From contig JACVGT010000035.1 in the NCBI GenBank assembly GCA_018992685.1, positions 1-34,985 of the forward strand: 34,985 nt of DNA, written 5' to 3'. Below the pieces are notes generated by a model, which saw nothing but the letters and a program-made list of their open reading frames with translations, was not told the DNA's origin and searched no databases. A program made the position numbers and the translations under genes. How positions within the stretch are numbered: the stretch's first letter is position 1; each line of letters opens with the position of its first letter. Shown here one piece after another: positions 24,562-32,169 of this stretch. The stretch is from Theionarchaea archaeon (GTDB taxonomy: Archaea; Methanobacteriota_B; Thermococci; Methanofastidiosales; SZ-28-30).

Positions 24562-25689
24562 TCAGGATTCTCTACACGCTTTGATGCCATGCAACAGCTT
24601 ATCAATGTCTTCTCCAGTATTCCAGAAGTGGGTGGAAACTCTGATTCCATTCATTCTCGCTGAACAAATGATATTTTGCTTTCTCAGGACCTCAGCAACT
24701 TTCTCTGATCCTGGAAGTCTAATATTCACGATGCCAGCTCGTCTTTTTCTGTCAGAGGGAGTCTGGACATCGTCACAGCTGTCGATGATGTATTGCGATA
24801 GATCCAGAACCCTTTTTTCAATAGCTTTAGCCCCTATCTCAGACAGTATTTCCAGACTTTTCCTCAATCCACCTATGAGGGCAAAGCTCTTCCCTCCTGT
24901 TTCAAATTTCCTGGCTGTATCGGAGAGTTCAACCTCTCTGAGCCCGGGCCTGTTGAAATTCTCATAGTCTTTCAACGAAAACCAGCCGAGGTATGGAGGA
25001 TCCATCTCTTCCAAGTATTCTTTCTTAATAAAGAAGAGTCCCACTCCCAAGGGGCCCATCAGCCACTTGTAGCTTGCAGTGGCAAAAAAGTCAATCCCCA
25101 TCTCCTGTACATCAACAGGGACTGCACCTAACCCTTGAATGATGTCTGAACAGAGAAACGAATCATGCTCCTTGCACAGGCTGGACACTTCCTTCAGGTC
25201 GCATCTGAACCCATTTCCGAATTGGACAAATGAGAGTGATACGAGCCGGGTGGTATCGTCAATAGCTTTTTCAATATCCTCCATGAGAAGTTCACCTTTG
25301 ACATTTTGGACCTGCCTTACAACTACTCCTTTGTTCTGCAGGTTGAACCAGGGCAAGCTATTGGAAGGAAATTCAAGATCAGAAGTTACCACACTGTCAC
25401 CTTTTTTCCAGGGGATCATATGCGCCACAGTGTTTAACCCTTCGGTGGTATTGAGCATGAAGGCAATCTCGTCAGAGGATGCATTGACAAACCGAGCTAC
25501 CATGTCTCTGCTTTCTTCAAGCATTTCCAGCCATGAATTATAGTCAAAACACGCTTCTTCAGCTCTCTTGTGGAGGAAGGTTTCCATTTCGGTGATAGTG
25601 TCTTGAAAAAAGGGAGAAACTGCTGCACAGTCAAGGTGAGTGCAGGTTCTCAGGGCAGGTATCCTGTCTCGTATCTTGGATATATTCAT
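24562..25689 (-). CDS. Class V aminotransferase-fold PLP enzyme
   Basis: A 375-residue PLP-dependent enzyme of the cysteine desulfurase/isopenicillin N epimerase type. The PLP lysine is K208 in ATASYKWLMGPLGVG, preceded by D182 in LCSDIIQGLG, which should contact the pyridine nitrogen; N80-T82 (MLNTTEGLN) binds the phosphate. Substrate is not predictable and could be a cysteine-like or amino acid derivative. ATG 25689 with the SD GGTGATGAG is chosen over 25713. The cysteine-rich gene downstream makes sulfur or metal chemistry a possible shared theme, as inference only. Confidence 0.85.
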   Translation of the reverse strand: MNISKIRDRIPALRTCTHLDCAAVSPFFQDTITEMETFLHKRAEEACFDYNSWLEMLEESRDMVARFVNASSDEIAFMLNTTEGLNTVAHMIPWKKGDSVVTSDLEFPSNSLPWFNLQNKGVVVRQVQNVKGELLMEDIEKAIDDTTRLVSLSFVQFGNGFRCDLKEVSSLCKEHDSFLCSDIIQGLGAVPVDVQEMGIDFFATASYKWLMGPLGVGLFFIKKEYLEEMDPPYLGWFSLKDYENFNRPGLREVELSDTARKFETGGKSFALIGGLRKSLEILSEIGAKAIEKRVLDLSQYIIDSCDDVQTPSDRKRRAGIVNIRLPGSEKVAEVLRKQNIICSARMNGIRVSTHFWNTGEDIDKLLHGIKACRES

Positions 25690-25717
25690 CTCATCACCAC
25701 ACTGTCTTTCCACACGA

Positions 25718-25726
25718 GGTATAAAG
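25718..25726 (-). promoter_or_regulatory. TATA box for the aminotransferase gene
   Basis: CTTTATACC on the minus strand predicts a start near 25696, a leader of only about 7 nt before ATG 25689. Confidence 0.5.
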
Positions 25727-25779
25727 AGTTGCCTGTTAGACTATCCTGACTCTTGCATTTCAGTGAGCTGAAATATCTC

Positions 25780-25831
25780 TCGGCCTAAAGGCCGGGCATA
25801 ACCTATTTAAGGCTGCCAGTGCTTGGGCACT
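25780..25831. promoter_or_regulatory. Paired inverted repeats flanking the flavodoxin TATA box
   Basis: CGGCC-TAAA-GGCCG lies just upstream of the TATA element CTATTTAAGG (25803-25812), and AGTGC-TTGG-GCACT lies just downstream, at the expected transcript start. The arrangement suggests operators or a 5' hairpin controlling the flavodoxin gene. Confidence 0.4.
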
Positions 25832-25850
25832 AGAAAAATGAGGTGATACT

Positions 25851-26414
25851 ATATTCACGAAGGTACTGATTGCATATGGATCTCGATATGGAAGTACTGA
25901 GGAAATTGCCACAAAAATCGGCGAAGTCTTGGCAAAAGAAGGAATAGAACCCGAATATGTGAATCTCAGGAAAACACGAGAAGGTAAGTGGCCATCCCCC
26001 AATGATTTTGATGGGGTCCTTGTAGGATCAGGCATCAAGATTGCGAAATGGACAAAAGAAGCAGAATCTTTTCTGAAGATGAACAAGGATTGTTTCCAGG
26101 GAAAGAAACCTCTGGGATTATTTGTCTCTTGCGGAACTGCTGTGCAGGATAAAGAACAGGCCAGAAAGGACTATCTGGAGGCGATCATAGAGACCTTTGG
26201 TTTGACAGCTGCGATGTATGAAGCTTTTGGCCCTCTATATGACCTCTCTGGTTCTTCAAAGATGGGATTTCTGGACAAGAGGATGCTGAAAATGGCTTCC
26301 GAGAAGTCGTGGGAGGAAGCAGGGTTGCAAATCGATAAGAATGGAAGGAATGATTTCCGCGAATGGGAGCAGATTGAAGAATTCGGAAAGCAATTCGCCT
26401 CAATACTGGAATAA
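25851..26414 (+). CDS. Flavodoxin-like protein (HemG/FldA type), non-canonical start
   Basis: A flavodoxin-fold protein of about 187 residues. The FMN phosphate loop is clear at the N-terminus: KVLIAYGSRYGSTEEIATKI. GVLVGSGIKIAKW and LFVSCGTAVQ match the later FMN-binding loops of the HemG-like group, which carry electrons or oxidise protoporphyrinogen. No ATG, GTG or TTG lies in frame before the FMN motif. The SD GAGGTGAT at 25840-25847 points to a start close behind it, where ATA 25851 (then TTC ACG AAG GTA) is the best in-frame candidate; a base error at this site is the alternative. An ATG-only gene finder would start near 25929 and lose the FMN loop. Confidence 0.8.
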   Translation: MFTKVLIAYGSRYGSTEEIATKIGEVLAKEGIEPEYVNLRKTREGKWPSPNDFDGVLVGSGIKIAKWTKEAESFLKMNKDCFQGKKPLGLFVSCGTAVQDKEQARKDYLEAIIETFGLTAAMYEAFGPLYDLSGSSKMGFLDKRMLKMASEKSWEEAGLQIDKNGRNDFREWEQIEEFGKQFASILE

Positions 26415-26420
26415 AGTCAA

Positions 26421-27089
26421 TTACCGGGTCCATGATTGTATCAATTCACCCAGTTTCCCCACATTCCCTATAATCCCTGCAGGGGAATACCTCTTAAACC
26501 GCTCCTCCTCCGTCACTCCAGACAGGACAGCTACAAAGCACATTGAGGCTCTCCGGGCTGCTTCAGCATCGGTCACACTATCTCCCACGTAGAGAACTTC
26601 GTCCGGAGGGCACCTCAGTTGATGAGCAGCTTTCAGCAATGCCTCAGGATGAGGTTTATGGTACACAACGTCTTCCCCGCCAACGATTACGTCAAAAGCA
26701 GAAAGAATCTCCTCTCTCTTCAAAATGGTTTCAATCCTGTACCTGAACTTGGTAGACGCAATGCCCAGAAGGAATTGGCCCTTCAAGAAAAGAAGACTCT
26801 CATGGACTTCCTTATATACCGTGGTCAGGTCAGCCATGACTTCATCAGCCCGCTTCACAAAAAGCCTCTCAAACTCAGCACTCCTCTCGTCATCCACTGT
26901 ATCTGACACGTGCACAAACGTCTCTTGCAAGGACAGCCCAATAGTCTCTCTGGCCTTTTCATCAGACACTGCAGGCAATCCCATCTCTCCAAGAGCAGAA
27001 TTGATACACTCAATGACACCCCGGGAGGTATCTGCAAGAGTGTAGTCGAAATCAAACAGAATTGCCCGTATCATCCTTTGTTCCTTCAT
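26421..27089 (-). CDS. HAD-superfamily phosphatase (Gph/PpaX-like)
   Basis: A 222-residue haloacid dehalogenase hydrolase. Motif I is ILFDFDYTLADT (nucleophile D13, general acid D15), motif II is the region LGIASTKFR, motif III K in VYHKPHPEAL, and motif IV YVGDSVTDAEAAR. A helical cap lies between motifs I and II. Relatives act on phosphoglycolate or pyrophosphate; the substrate here is not decided. It starts 10 bp after the methyltransferase stop codon and is surely in the same transcript. ATG 27074 is a possible later start. Confidence 0.88.
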   Translation of the reverse strand: MKEQRMIRAILFDFDYTLADTSRGVIECINSALGEMGLPAVSDEKARETIGLSLQETFVHVSDTVDDERSAEFERLFVKRADEVMADLTTVYKEVHESLLFLKGQFLLGIASTKFRYRIETILKREEILSAFDVIVGGEDVVYHKPHPEALLKAAHQLRCPPDEVLYVGDSVTDAEAARRASMCFVAVLSGVTEEERFKRYSPAGIIGNVGKLGELIQSWTR

Positions 27090-27099
27090 CTCTTCTCAG

Positions 27100-27723
27100 T
27101 TATCTGGCATTGTTCCTGGGCTTTGACTGGTACTCTCCTGCTGTTACGCTGAACCAGAACGTCGTTTCATTGAACTTCCAGGGACGTAGCCTCGATATGG
27201 CCAGTATCTCTTTAGCTTCCTGTGCCGTGTATGCGGTCTTTAATGCCGGTATCATATAGCCTGCCCATGAACGTTTTCGATCGCCCAATCCGCAGACGCC
27301 GCCGGGCTTTAGAACCCGTTCAATCTCATTGAGCATCGCCACAGGATCACTTATGGCATGAAACACATTCATGCTGACTACCACATCAAACCAGTTGTCT
27401 TTGAAAGGCATATTCTGTATGTCCCCCTTTTCAATGCTCAAATTCGGGACATCTCTGGCTACCTCTTCAGCAATCTCCAACAGCGGGCCAGGCTCGTCCA
27501 GTCCGACCACCTCTGCCTTTGGCAGGATTTGAGCAAGTTGATACGTCATTTCACCCCCGCCACATCCTGCATCAAGAATTCTGCCATCTTTAAAATGGAT
27601 TTTCTTCAACTGTGTTGCCATTTCCAGTCCCATCCTCTTCTGCTGCTTTTCAACTGATTTAACTAACTTTTCAGCTTCCTTCTTTGTTCTGGGCAGTCTG
27701 GGACCGGGATTCTTTCTTTTCAT
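27100..27723 (-). CDS. SAM-dependent methyltransferase (class I)
   Basis: A 207-residue class I methyltransferase. Motif I is ILDAGCGGGEM, followed by VVGLDEPGP, then the NMPFKDNWFDVVVSMNVFH region and VLKPGGVCGLGD. The N-terminus is basic (MKRKNPGPRLPRTKKE). ATG 27723 with GTGTGAT nearby is chosen over the longer frame from 27789, since a TATA-like CTTTTTAT-type element at 27754-27760 lies between them. It leads a two-gene unit with the HAD phosphatase. The substrate is unknown. Confidence 0.82.
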   Translation of the reverse strand: MKRKNPGPRLPRTKKEAEKLVKSVEKQQKRMGLEMATQLKKIHFKDGRILDAGCGGGEMTYQLAQILPKAEVVGLDEPGPLLEIAEEVARDVPNLSIEKGDIQNMPFKDNWFDVVVSMNVFHAISDPVAMLNEIERVLKPGGVCGLGDRKRSWAGYMIPALKTAYTAQEAKEILAISRLRPWKFNETTFWFSVTAGEYQSKPRNNAR

Positions 27724-27874
27724 TTTATCACACGCTGTCAATGTTATGATCGCATAAAAATCTGACCCCAGGCTGCGAGTATCCACCATGAGGCTTCTTG
27801 TGTATCTGTATTTATCATTCCGTAGGACGCTCTCCTGTAATCTGTCTATCTATGCTGGCTCTCCTAACCGATAA

Positions 27875-27883
27875 TTTTAAATA
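27875..27883 (+). promoter_or_regulatory. TATA box for the divergent Roadblock-like gene
   Basis: TTTTAAATA predicts a start near 27905, about 10 nt before ATG 27915. Confidence 0.55.
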
Positions 27884-27914
27884 CTGCTCTCAAAAAAAGA
27901 AATAGGGAATATTT

Positions 27915-28289
27915 ATGCACAAGATAGATCTGCTCAAGGAAAATGTAAATGGTGTAAAAGGATCATTTCTCATTAAGAATGCGGGATTCACTGAGTGTGA
28001 TCTCCAGGAAGAGAAGGTTTCGTATCTGCCAAAGAGCATTAAATTCCTGACTGAATCTTTTGCAGAAGCCAACAGAAACCTGAGGAAGATATCTATTGTT
28101 GCTGAAGATCTCTGTTATATCTTCTTCCATGAACAATACATTCTTGGAACTGTCGTCTCCAGAACAACCAACATTCCACTCCTAGAAATGGTTTCACACA
28201 AACTTCTGTTCACTATTGAGGATACCCCTGAAAAGACACAAGAGGCTGTGGACGAGGTACTGCAGAGGATGGCTGTTTTCATTGGATAG
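27915..28289 (+). CDS. Divergent Roadblock/LC7-like protein
   Basis: A 124-residue protein with the strand-helix order of a Roadblock domain: GSFLIKNAGFTECDL as the first hairpin, a helix through SIKFLTESFAEANR, then KISIVAEDLCYIFFHEQ and ILGTVVSRTTNIPLLEM as strands, and a C-terminal helix EAVDEVLQRM. Identity to the other Roadblock proteins is low, so the call rests on pattern and on the neighbouring Roadblock gene at 28552. It may bind a GTPase or form a mixed dimer. Transcription should start close to the ATG, with no good SD. Confidence 0.55.
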   Translation: MHKIDLLKENVNGVKGSFLIKNAGFTECDLQEEKVSYLPKSIKFLTESFAEANRNLRKISIVAEDLCYIFFHEQYILGTVVSRTTNIPLLEMVSHKLLFTIEDTPEKTQEAVDEVLQRMAVFIG

Positions 28290-28379
28290 CCACAAGGCAC
28301 ATCCCTACTGTTCTTTCAAGAAGTAACTGTTCCTTTCATTTCAAGTGGTATTCGCACAAATCCCTTTCCTATTCGTAAT

Positions 28380-28389
28380 CTTTAAAAGC
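28380..28389 (+). promoter_or_regulatory. TATA box for the structured leader and Roadblock gene
   Basis: CTTTAAAAGC predicts a start near 28411, inside the palindrome at 28410-28421. Confidence 0.55.
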
Positions 28390-28409
28390 TTTCAGGAGAA
28401 TAGAAATAA

Positions 28410-28492
28410 CACTGTACAGTGATCGGGAGGTGCTGGCAGAGAACGTGTGCCAGCAGCAGTAACGATCCTCCTGATTTCCCCAGACGCGCGTC
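28410..28492 (+). ncRNA. Strongly structured leader or ncRNA before the Roadblock gene
   Basis: Three elements follow each other: a perfect 12-bp palindrome CACTGTACAGTG (28410-28421); a two-part hairpin with a lower stem ATCGGGAGG (28422-28430) against CCTCCTGAT (28467-28475, one G-U pair) and an upper stem TGCTGGCA (28431-28438) against TGCCAGCA (28448-28455) with a 9-nt loop; and a 10-bp palindrome GACGCGCGTC (28483-28492). The 11-nt bulge on the 3' side only is a plausible binding pocket. A second weak TATA-like TTTATC near 28504-28510 could separate the RNA from the gene. Family unknown. Confidence 0.45.
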
Positions 28493-28551
28493 GGATTGCA
28501 CAGGTTTATCCTCAAGGAATTGTCTTAGATTGAACAGAAGGAGGCACTATC

Positions 28552-28923
28552 GTGGCTATGTCAAAAACTGAAGAACTGACTGCTCTTTTGAAGGATCTGG
28601 AAGCCACCACACCCGATATTGAAGCATCTGCTGTGGTTTCTGTGGATGGATTGATGATTGCGTCTGCTTTGCCTCGTGATGTAGAAGAAGACAGAGTAGC
28701 TGCCATGTCAGCAGCCATGCTTTCGTTGGGTGAGAGAACAGCGGCCGAGCTGGCCAGAGGAGGTCTCTCGGAGGTCTATGTCAAAGGAGAGAACGGATAT
28801 GTTGTCCTAATGGCTTCTGGTGAGAATGCTGTTCTCACAGCCCTAGCCCGGAAAGATGCAAAACTAGGATTAGTCTTCCTGGACATGAAAAGAACAGCAG
28901 AAGAGGTGGGCAGGATCATCTGA
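28552..28923 (+). CDS. Roadblock/LC7 domain protein, stand-alone copy
   Basis: A 123-residue single-domain Roadblock protein, about 90% identical to the protein at 8823 over 115 residues, including an unbroken stretch from TTPDIEAS through LSLGERTA. The DNA differs at many third codon positions, so the protein is under strong constraint rather than freshly copied. GTG 28552 is chosen because the SD AAGGAGG (28538-28544) is 7 nt away; ATG 28558 is the alternative. Unlike the other copies it has no V4R-like gene after it. It should partner a Ras-like GTPase or other Roadblock proteins. Confidence 0.9.
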   Translation: MAMSKTEELTALLKDLEATTPDIEASAVVSVDGLMIASALPRDVEEDRVAAMSAAMLSLGERTAAELARGGLSEVYVKGENGYVVLMASGENAVLTALARKDAKLGLVFLDMKRTAEEVGRII

Positions 28924-29137
28924 ACTCCTCCCGCAGAAAGTAGTTCTGGTGTTGAAAGGACGGGTGGTGATTTCGCAAGGAGATGGTTCTGGATTTCCTT
29001 ACGTGAAGGTTCTTGTTTTGATCAAGCATTCCTGAATTTCCATTTATTCCGATTTCTCTGTGATTAACTCCGGCAACACCTGGGCACTTTGGGGTCTGAG
29101 ACATCTCCCCTGAAGCAGCTCCTCATCCACAACAACC

Positions 29138-29145
29138 TTTAAAAG
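29138..29145 (+). promoter_or_regulatory. TATA box for the second flippase gene
   Basis: TTTAAAAG is centred about 25 nt before ATG 29166 and favours that start over GTG 29145. Confidence 0.6.
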
Positions 29146-29165
29146 TGTACCAGGTATGGGCGAAC

Positions 29166-30698
29166 ATGGAAGAAGACTTCTCCAAGTTTGTCCATGGATT
29201 TTCTATTACCAGTGTAGGGATCTTTTACTCAGCAATCATGTTTTATGGAGGAGCCCTGGTAGCCGTTAACCTCTTAGGTCCAAAAGAGTACGGCGTGTAT
29301 TCCTTAGCCTTCATGATCCCCAATGTTCTCATCTTCTTTCTCTTGTTCGGATTAGACATTACAGCTGCTCGATACATTGCCCACCACTTGGGAAAGGATA
29401 GCAGAGAAAAAGCTTTAAAATGCGCTCAGACCATTTTTGTAGTGAGAATTCCCATTGCCTTCTTATCTATGATTGTGTTCTTCTTGCTGGCAGAACACCT
29501 GGCTCTAGTTCTCGGCCAGGATGTTGTTACCGGATTGAAACTGCTCTCAGCGTACATCTGTCTTTTTTTGATAGCACGATATCAGCTGGCAGTTCTCCAG
29601 GGATACTTTCTTCTGAAAGAACGCACGCTTGTGGAAGCTGTCACAAATACCCTGAACCTTGTGTTCTTAGTGCCTCTGGTATTTGCAGGATTTGGATATA
29701 TCTCTCCCATCTTATCGTTTCTGGGTGCATCTGCAGTGGGCATTGTACAGGCATGGTATTATCTCGAGCGGGCACATATTCCCGTCTTCAGAGTACAGTT
29801 TGAAGGTATCAAGGCTCTAAAGGAGTATCTGAAGTTCAGCTACTACGTGTACATATCTGATAGTTTTCATATATCATACGTATGGGTTGGAGCTGTGGTC
29901 ATTGCACTGTATGCTTTACCTGTGGAATTCGTGGGGTACTACAGGGCCATGTTTTCCGTCACAAGTACTGTGGTTCTGGTTTCATATGGGCTGACAATTG
30001 TCCTCTACCCCATGCTGAGTGAGCTCAATGCCAGAAAGGAATATGAGAGACTGGCTTTCAGTCTCAGAACAGTTATCAAGTATGCGTTGGGGATTTCTAT
30101 CCCTGCAGCCATGGGAATGCTTTTGCTTTCCAGGCCACTGGTGGCTTTTTTGTTTCCGCGGTATATTCCCGCTGTGAACTTACTGAGGATATTCTCGTTC
30201 CGAATGGTTTTTCTCCCCCTGTGGTCTATTCTGGCTACTGCTCTTCTGACTCTCGGAAGGGAGAAAAGGCAGTCCCAGTTCTCGGTGTTCCTGTGCAGTT
30301 CCAGTCTTGTGCTCAGTCTGATTCTGGGAGTTATCTCGTTAGAAGGAATAGCCCTGGCCAGCACGGTGGGACTGGCACTGGCAGTCTCTCTCCAGTACAG
30401 AGAACTCAAGAACCGGGTTGACAATCTCAATGCAGGCCCTGTCTGGAAAGTTGTCTTGTCCTCAGGAATCATGTGTGTGGTGATCTGTGGGATTCTCCAG
30501 CTGGATGTGCCGGATTATGTGAAAGTTTTTGCGTCATTATTCGGAGGAATTGTGGTATATGCTCTATGTATCCTAAGAATGAAAGCAGTAACTCCGGTAG
30601 ATATCCAGATAATGCACAGTGGAGTCTCTGTATTTGGCAGGGCGGGAAAGGTATTTGAAGTGTTCCTAAATCTTGCCGAGAGAATTCTCGGGATGTAG
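29166..30698 (+). CDS. Polysaccharide/oligosaccharide flippase (Wzx/RfbX-like), second
   Basis: A 510-residue membrane protein with about 12-14 helices. The family signature LGPKEYGVYSLAFMIPN follows the first helix, and LLSRPLVAFLFPRYIPAVNLL matches the typical loop in the second half. It moves lipid-linked glycans across the membrane. No glycosyltransferase gene lies beside it, in contrast to the flippase at 1904, so it may serve the same or a separate pathway. The start is set by TATA spacing and predicts a leaderless mRNA. Confidence 0.85.
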   Translation: MEEDFSKFVHGFSITSVGIFYSAIMFYGGALVAVNLLGPKEYGVYSLAFMIPNVLIFFLLFGLDITAARYIAHHLGKDSREKALKCAQTIFVVRIPIAFLSMIVFFLLAEHLALVLGQDVVTGLKLLSAYICLFLIARYQLAVLQGYFLLKERTLVEAVTNTLNLVFLVPLVFAGFGYISPILSFLGASAVGIVQAWYYLERAHIPVFRVQFEGIKALKEYLKFSYYVYISDSFHISYVWVGAVVIALYALPVEFVGYYRAMFSVTSTVVLVSYGLTIVLYPMLSELNARKEYERLAFSLRTVIKYALGISIPAAMGMLLLSRPLVAFLFPRYIPAVNLLRIFSFRMVFLPLWSILATALLTLGREKRQSQFSVFLCSSSLVLSLILGVISLEGIALASTVGLALAVSLQYRELKNRVDNLNAGPVWKVVLSSGIMCVVICGILQLDVPDYVKVFASLFGGIVVYALCILRMKAVTPVDIQIMHSGVSVFGRAGKVFEVFLNLAERILGM

Positions 30699-30930
30699 AT
30701 GAATAATCGTTACTGAGTGGACGGCGAAAAAAGGAAATTACTCCCTTTTGGCTGCAACACTGAGGAACCCTGTATGCACATGTTGTGGTTGGACGATCCT
30801 CTTGGTGAATGGGTTCTTTCTGGGAGGTTCTCAGAAGGGATTGTGATTTTTGTCCCGAGTATTACACCACAGGCGCAGTTCTTCATGCAAATGGTCCTCG
30901 GACATGAATCCACTGCTCCACTGCAAAAAA

Positions 30931-32076
30931 CTAGCTCGAGAAGTTCTCTACTATTCTGACATACCCCTCCCGCGCTTTTTCCAGTTGCTTTATGGGGATT
31001 GCTTCATTTGGCTGGTGCGCCGTTCTCCAGTTCCCCGGTCCAAACCCCACAGTGGGGATGCCAGCCATACTTGACGTATAAACTCCATCTGTGCTGAAAT
31101 CCCAGATCAGCGTTCGTGTGTTGTCTGGAAGTGCTTTTCGAACCGCTGTGCATTGCTCCTCCGGAGTAATCCAGGCGGGAAAGAAATCTTTAACCTCAAG
31201 TACATTTCCAGTCCAGCAGATATGGGTTTCCTCCAGTATGGAAACGTTTCCATCTCTAATTTTCCTGCCATCGATCATTTGCCTCACTATTTTCTGGAGA
31301 GGGACAATGACGTCACTCTCCTTTTCATCCAATACAAGCCTTCTATCAAAAATGAGTTCGCAATAATCGGGTAATTGAGGAAGTCTTCTGGGAGAACATT
31401 CAACAGAGATCGGAGTGATGGTGGCTCTTCTCAGTCGAGGATGATCTGGAAGGAGTGGTTTCAGCAACTCAACCTTGTGAATATATTCTCCTGCACGTTC
31501 CAGCGTGTTTATTCCCTTGTGGGGCATGCTGGCATGTGCACTTCTCCCCCACAATTCCACCCGAATGAGACTTCTCCCTCGGTGGCCCACAGCCAGATCC
31601 AGCTCGGTGGGCTCTCCCAGCACAACAAGATCGGGAAAGAAGTTCAACACTTCCAGAGCCTTGTGAACAGCAGCCCCCTCAACAGTCTCCTCATGGACTA
31701 CAAATGCCAAGAGGATAGTTGCTGATCTCTCCTTCGTTGTGATATCTGGAATTGAAGAAATCATAGAAGCTAATCCCCCTTTCATATCCACTGACCCCCT
31801 TCCGTACACGTTCCCGCCAATAATCTCCCCAGAATATGGAGGATGCTCCCACAAGCTCAGAGTCCCTGGGGGGACGTGATCCATGTGTCCCTCTAGAAGC
31901 AGACAGCCATCCCCACTGCCCCTGATCAGAGCCAGAACATTTCCATATGCATCAATGGAAGCTGAATCGACTCCTGCATCCTGTACCAAGTCTCGTATCT
32001 TCTGAGCCACGTCTTTCTCCTCTCCAGAGAGACTCGGTATTCTGACCAGTTCTTGGGCAATCTTGGTAACATTCAT
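30931..32076 (-). CDS. M20 family metallohydrolase, YgeY-like
   Basis: A 381-residue zinc hydrolase of the M20/ArgE/DapE superfamily. Metal ligands and catalytic residues are visible: H64 and D66 in LEGHMDHVPPG, D97 in GRGSVDMKGG, E129/E130 in VHEET, and E155 or D160 in GEPTELD. The lid domain starts GHRGRSLIRVEL. The C-terminal FSTDGVYTSSMAGIPTVGFG and AHQPNE resemble the YgeY group. It should cleave an N-acylated amino acid or a related amide; the substrate is open. ATG 32076 is chosen because it lies 26 nt after the TATA at 32098-32108, over 32097 and 32151. Confidence 0.85.
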   Translation of the reverse strand: MNVTKIAQELVRIPSLSGEEKDVAQKIRDLVQDAGVDSASIDAYGNVLALIRGSGDGCLLLEGHMDHVPPGTLSLWEHPPYSGEIIGGNVYGRGSVDMKGGLASMISSIPDITTKERSATILLAFVVHEETVEGAAVHKALEVLNFFPDLVVLGEPTELDLAVGHRGRSLIRVELWGRSAHASMPHKGINTLERAGEYIHKVELLKPLLPDHPRLRRATITPISVECSPRRLPQLPDYCELIFDRRLVLDEKESDVIVPLQKIVRQMIDGRKIRDGNVSILEETHICWTGNVLEVKDFFPAWITPEEQCTAVRKALPDNTRTLIWDFSTDGVYTSSMAGIPTVGFGPGNWRTAHQPNEAIPIKQLEKAREGYVRIVENFSS

Positions 32077-32097
32077 AACGTCTTCTTTTCTGGTCAT

Positions 32098-32108
32098 CTT
32101 TAAAAATC
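32098..32108 (-). promoter_or_regulatory. TATA box for the M20 hydrolase gene
   Basis: GATTTTTAAAG on the minus strand is centred about 26 nt before ATG 32076. Confidence 0.55.
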
Positions 32109-32169
32109 TCTGCCTAGACTTGAGGTCTGGAACAACATGAGCAGACGACACTCCCCAGCAGAACAGCCT

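Noticed and set aside
30717-30959. Plus-strand frame of 80 codons after the second flippase
   Set aside because: It starts with GTG without SD, overlaps the end of the M20 gene and resembles nothing known.
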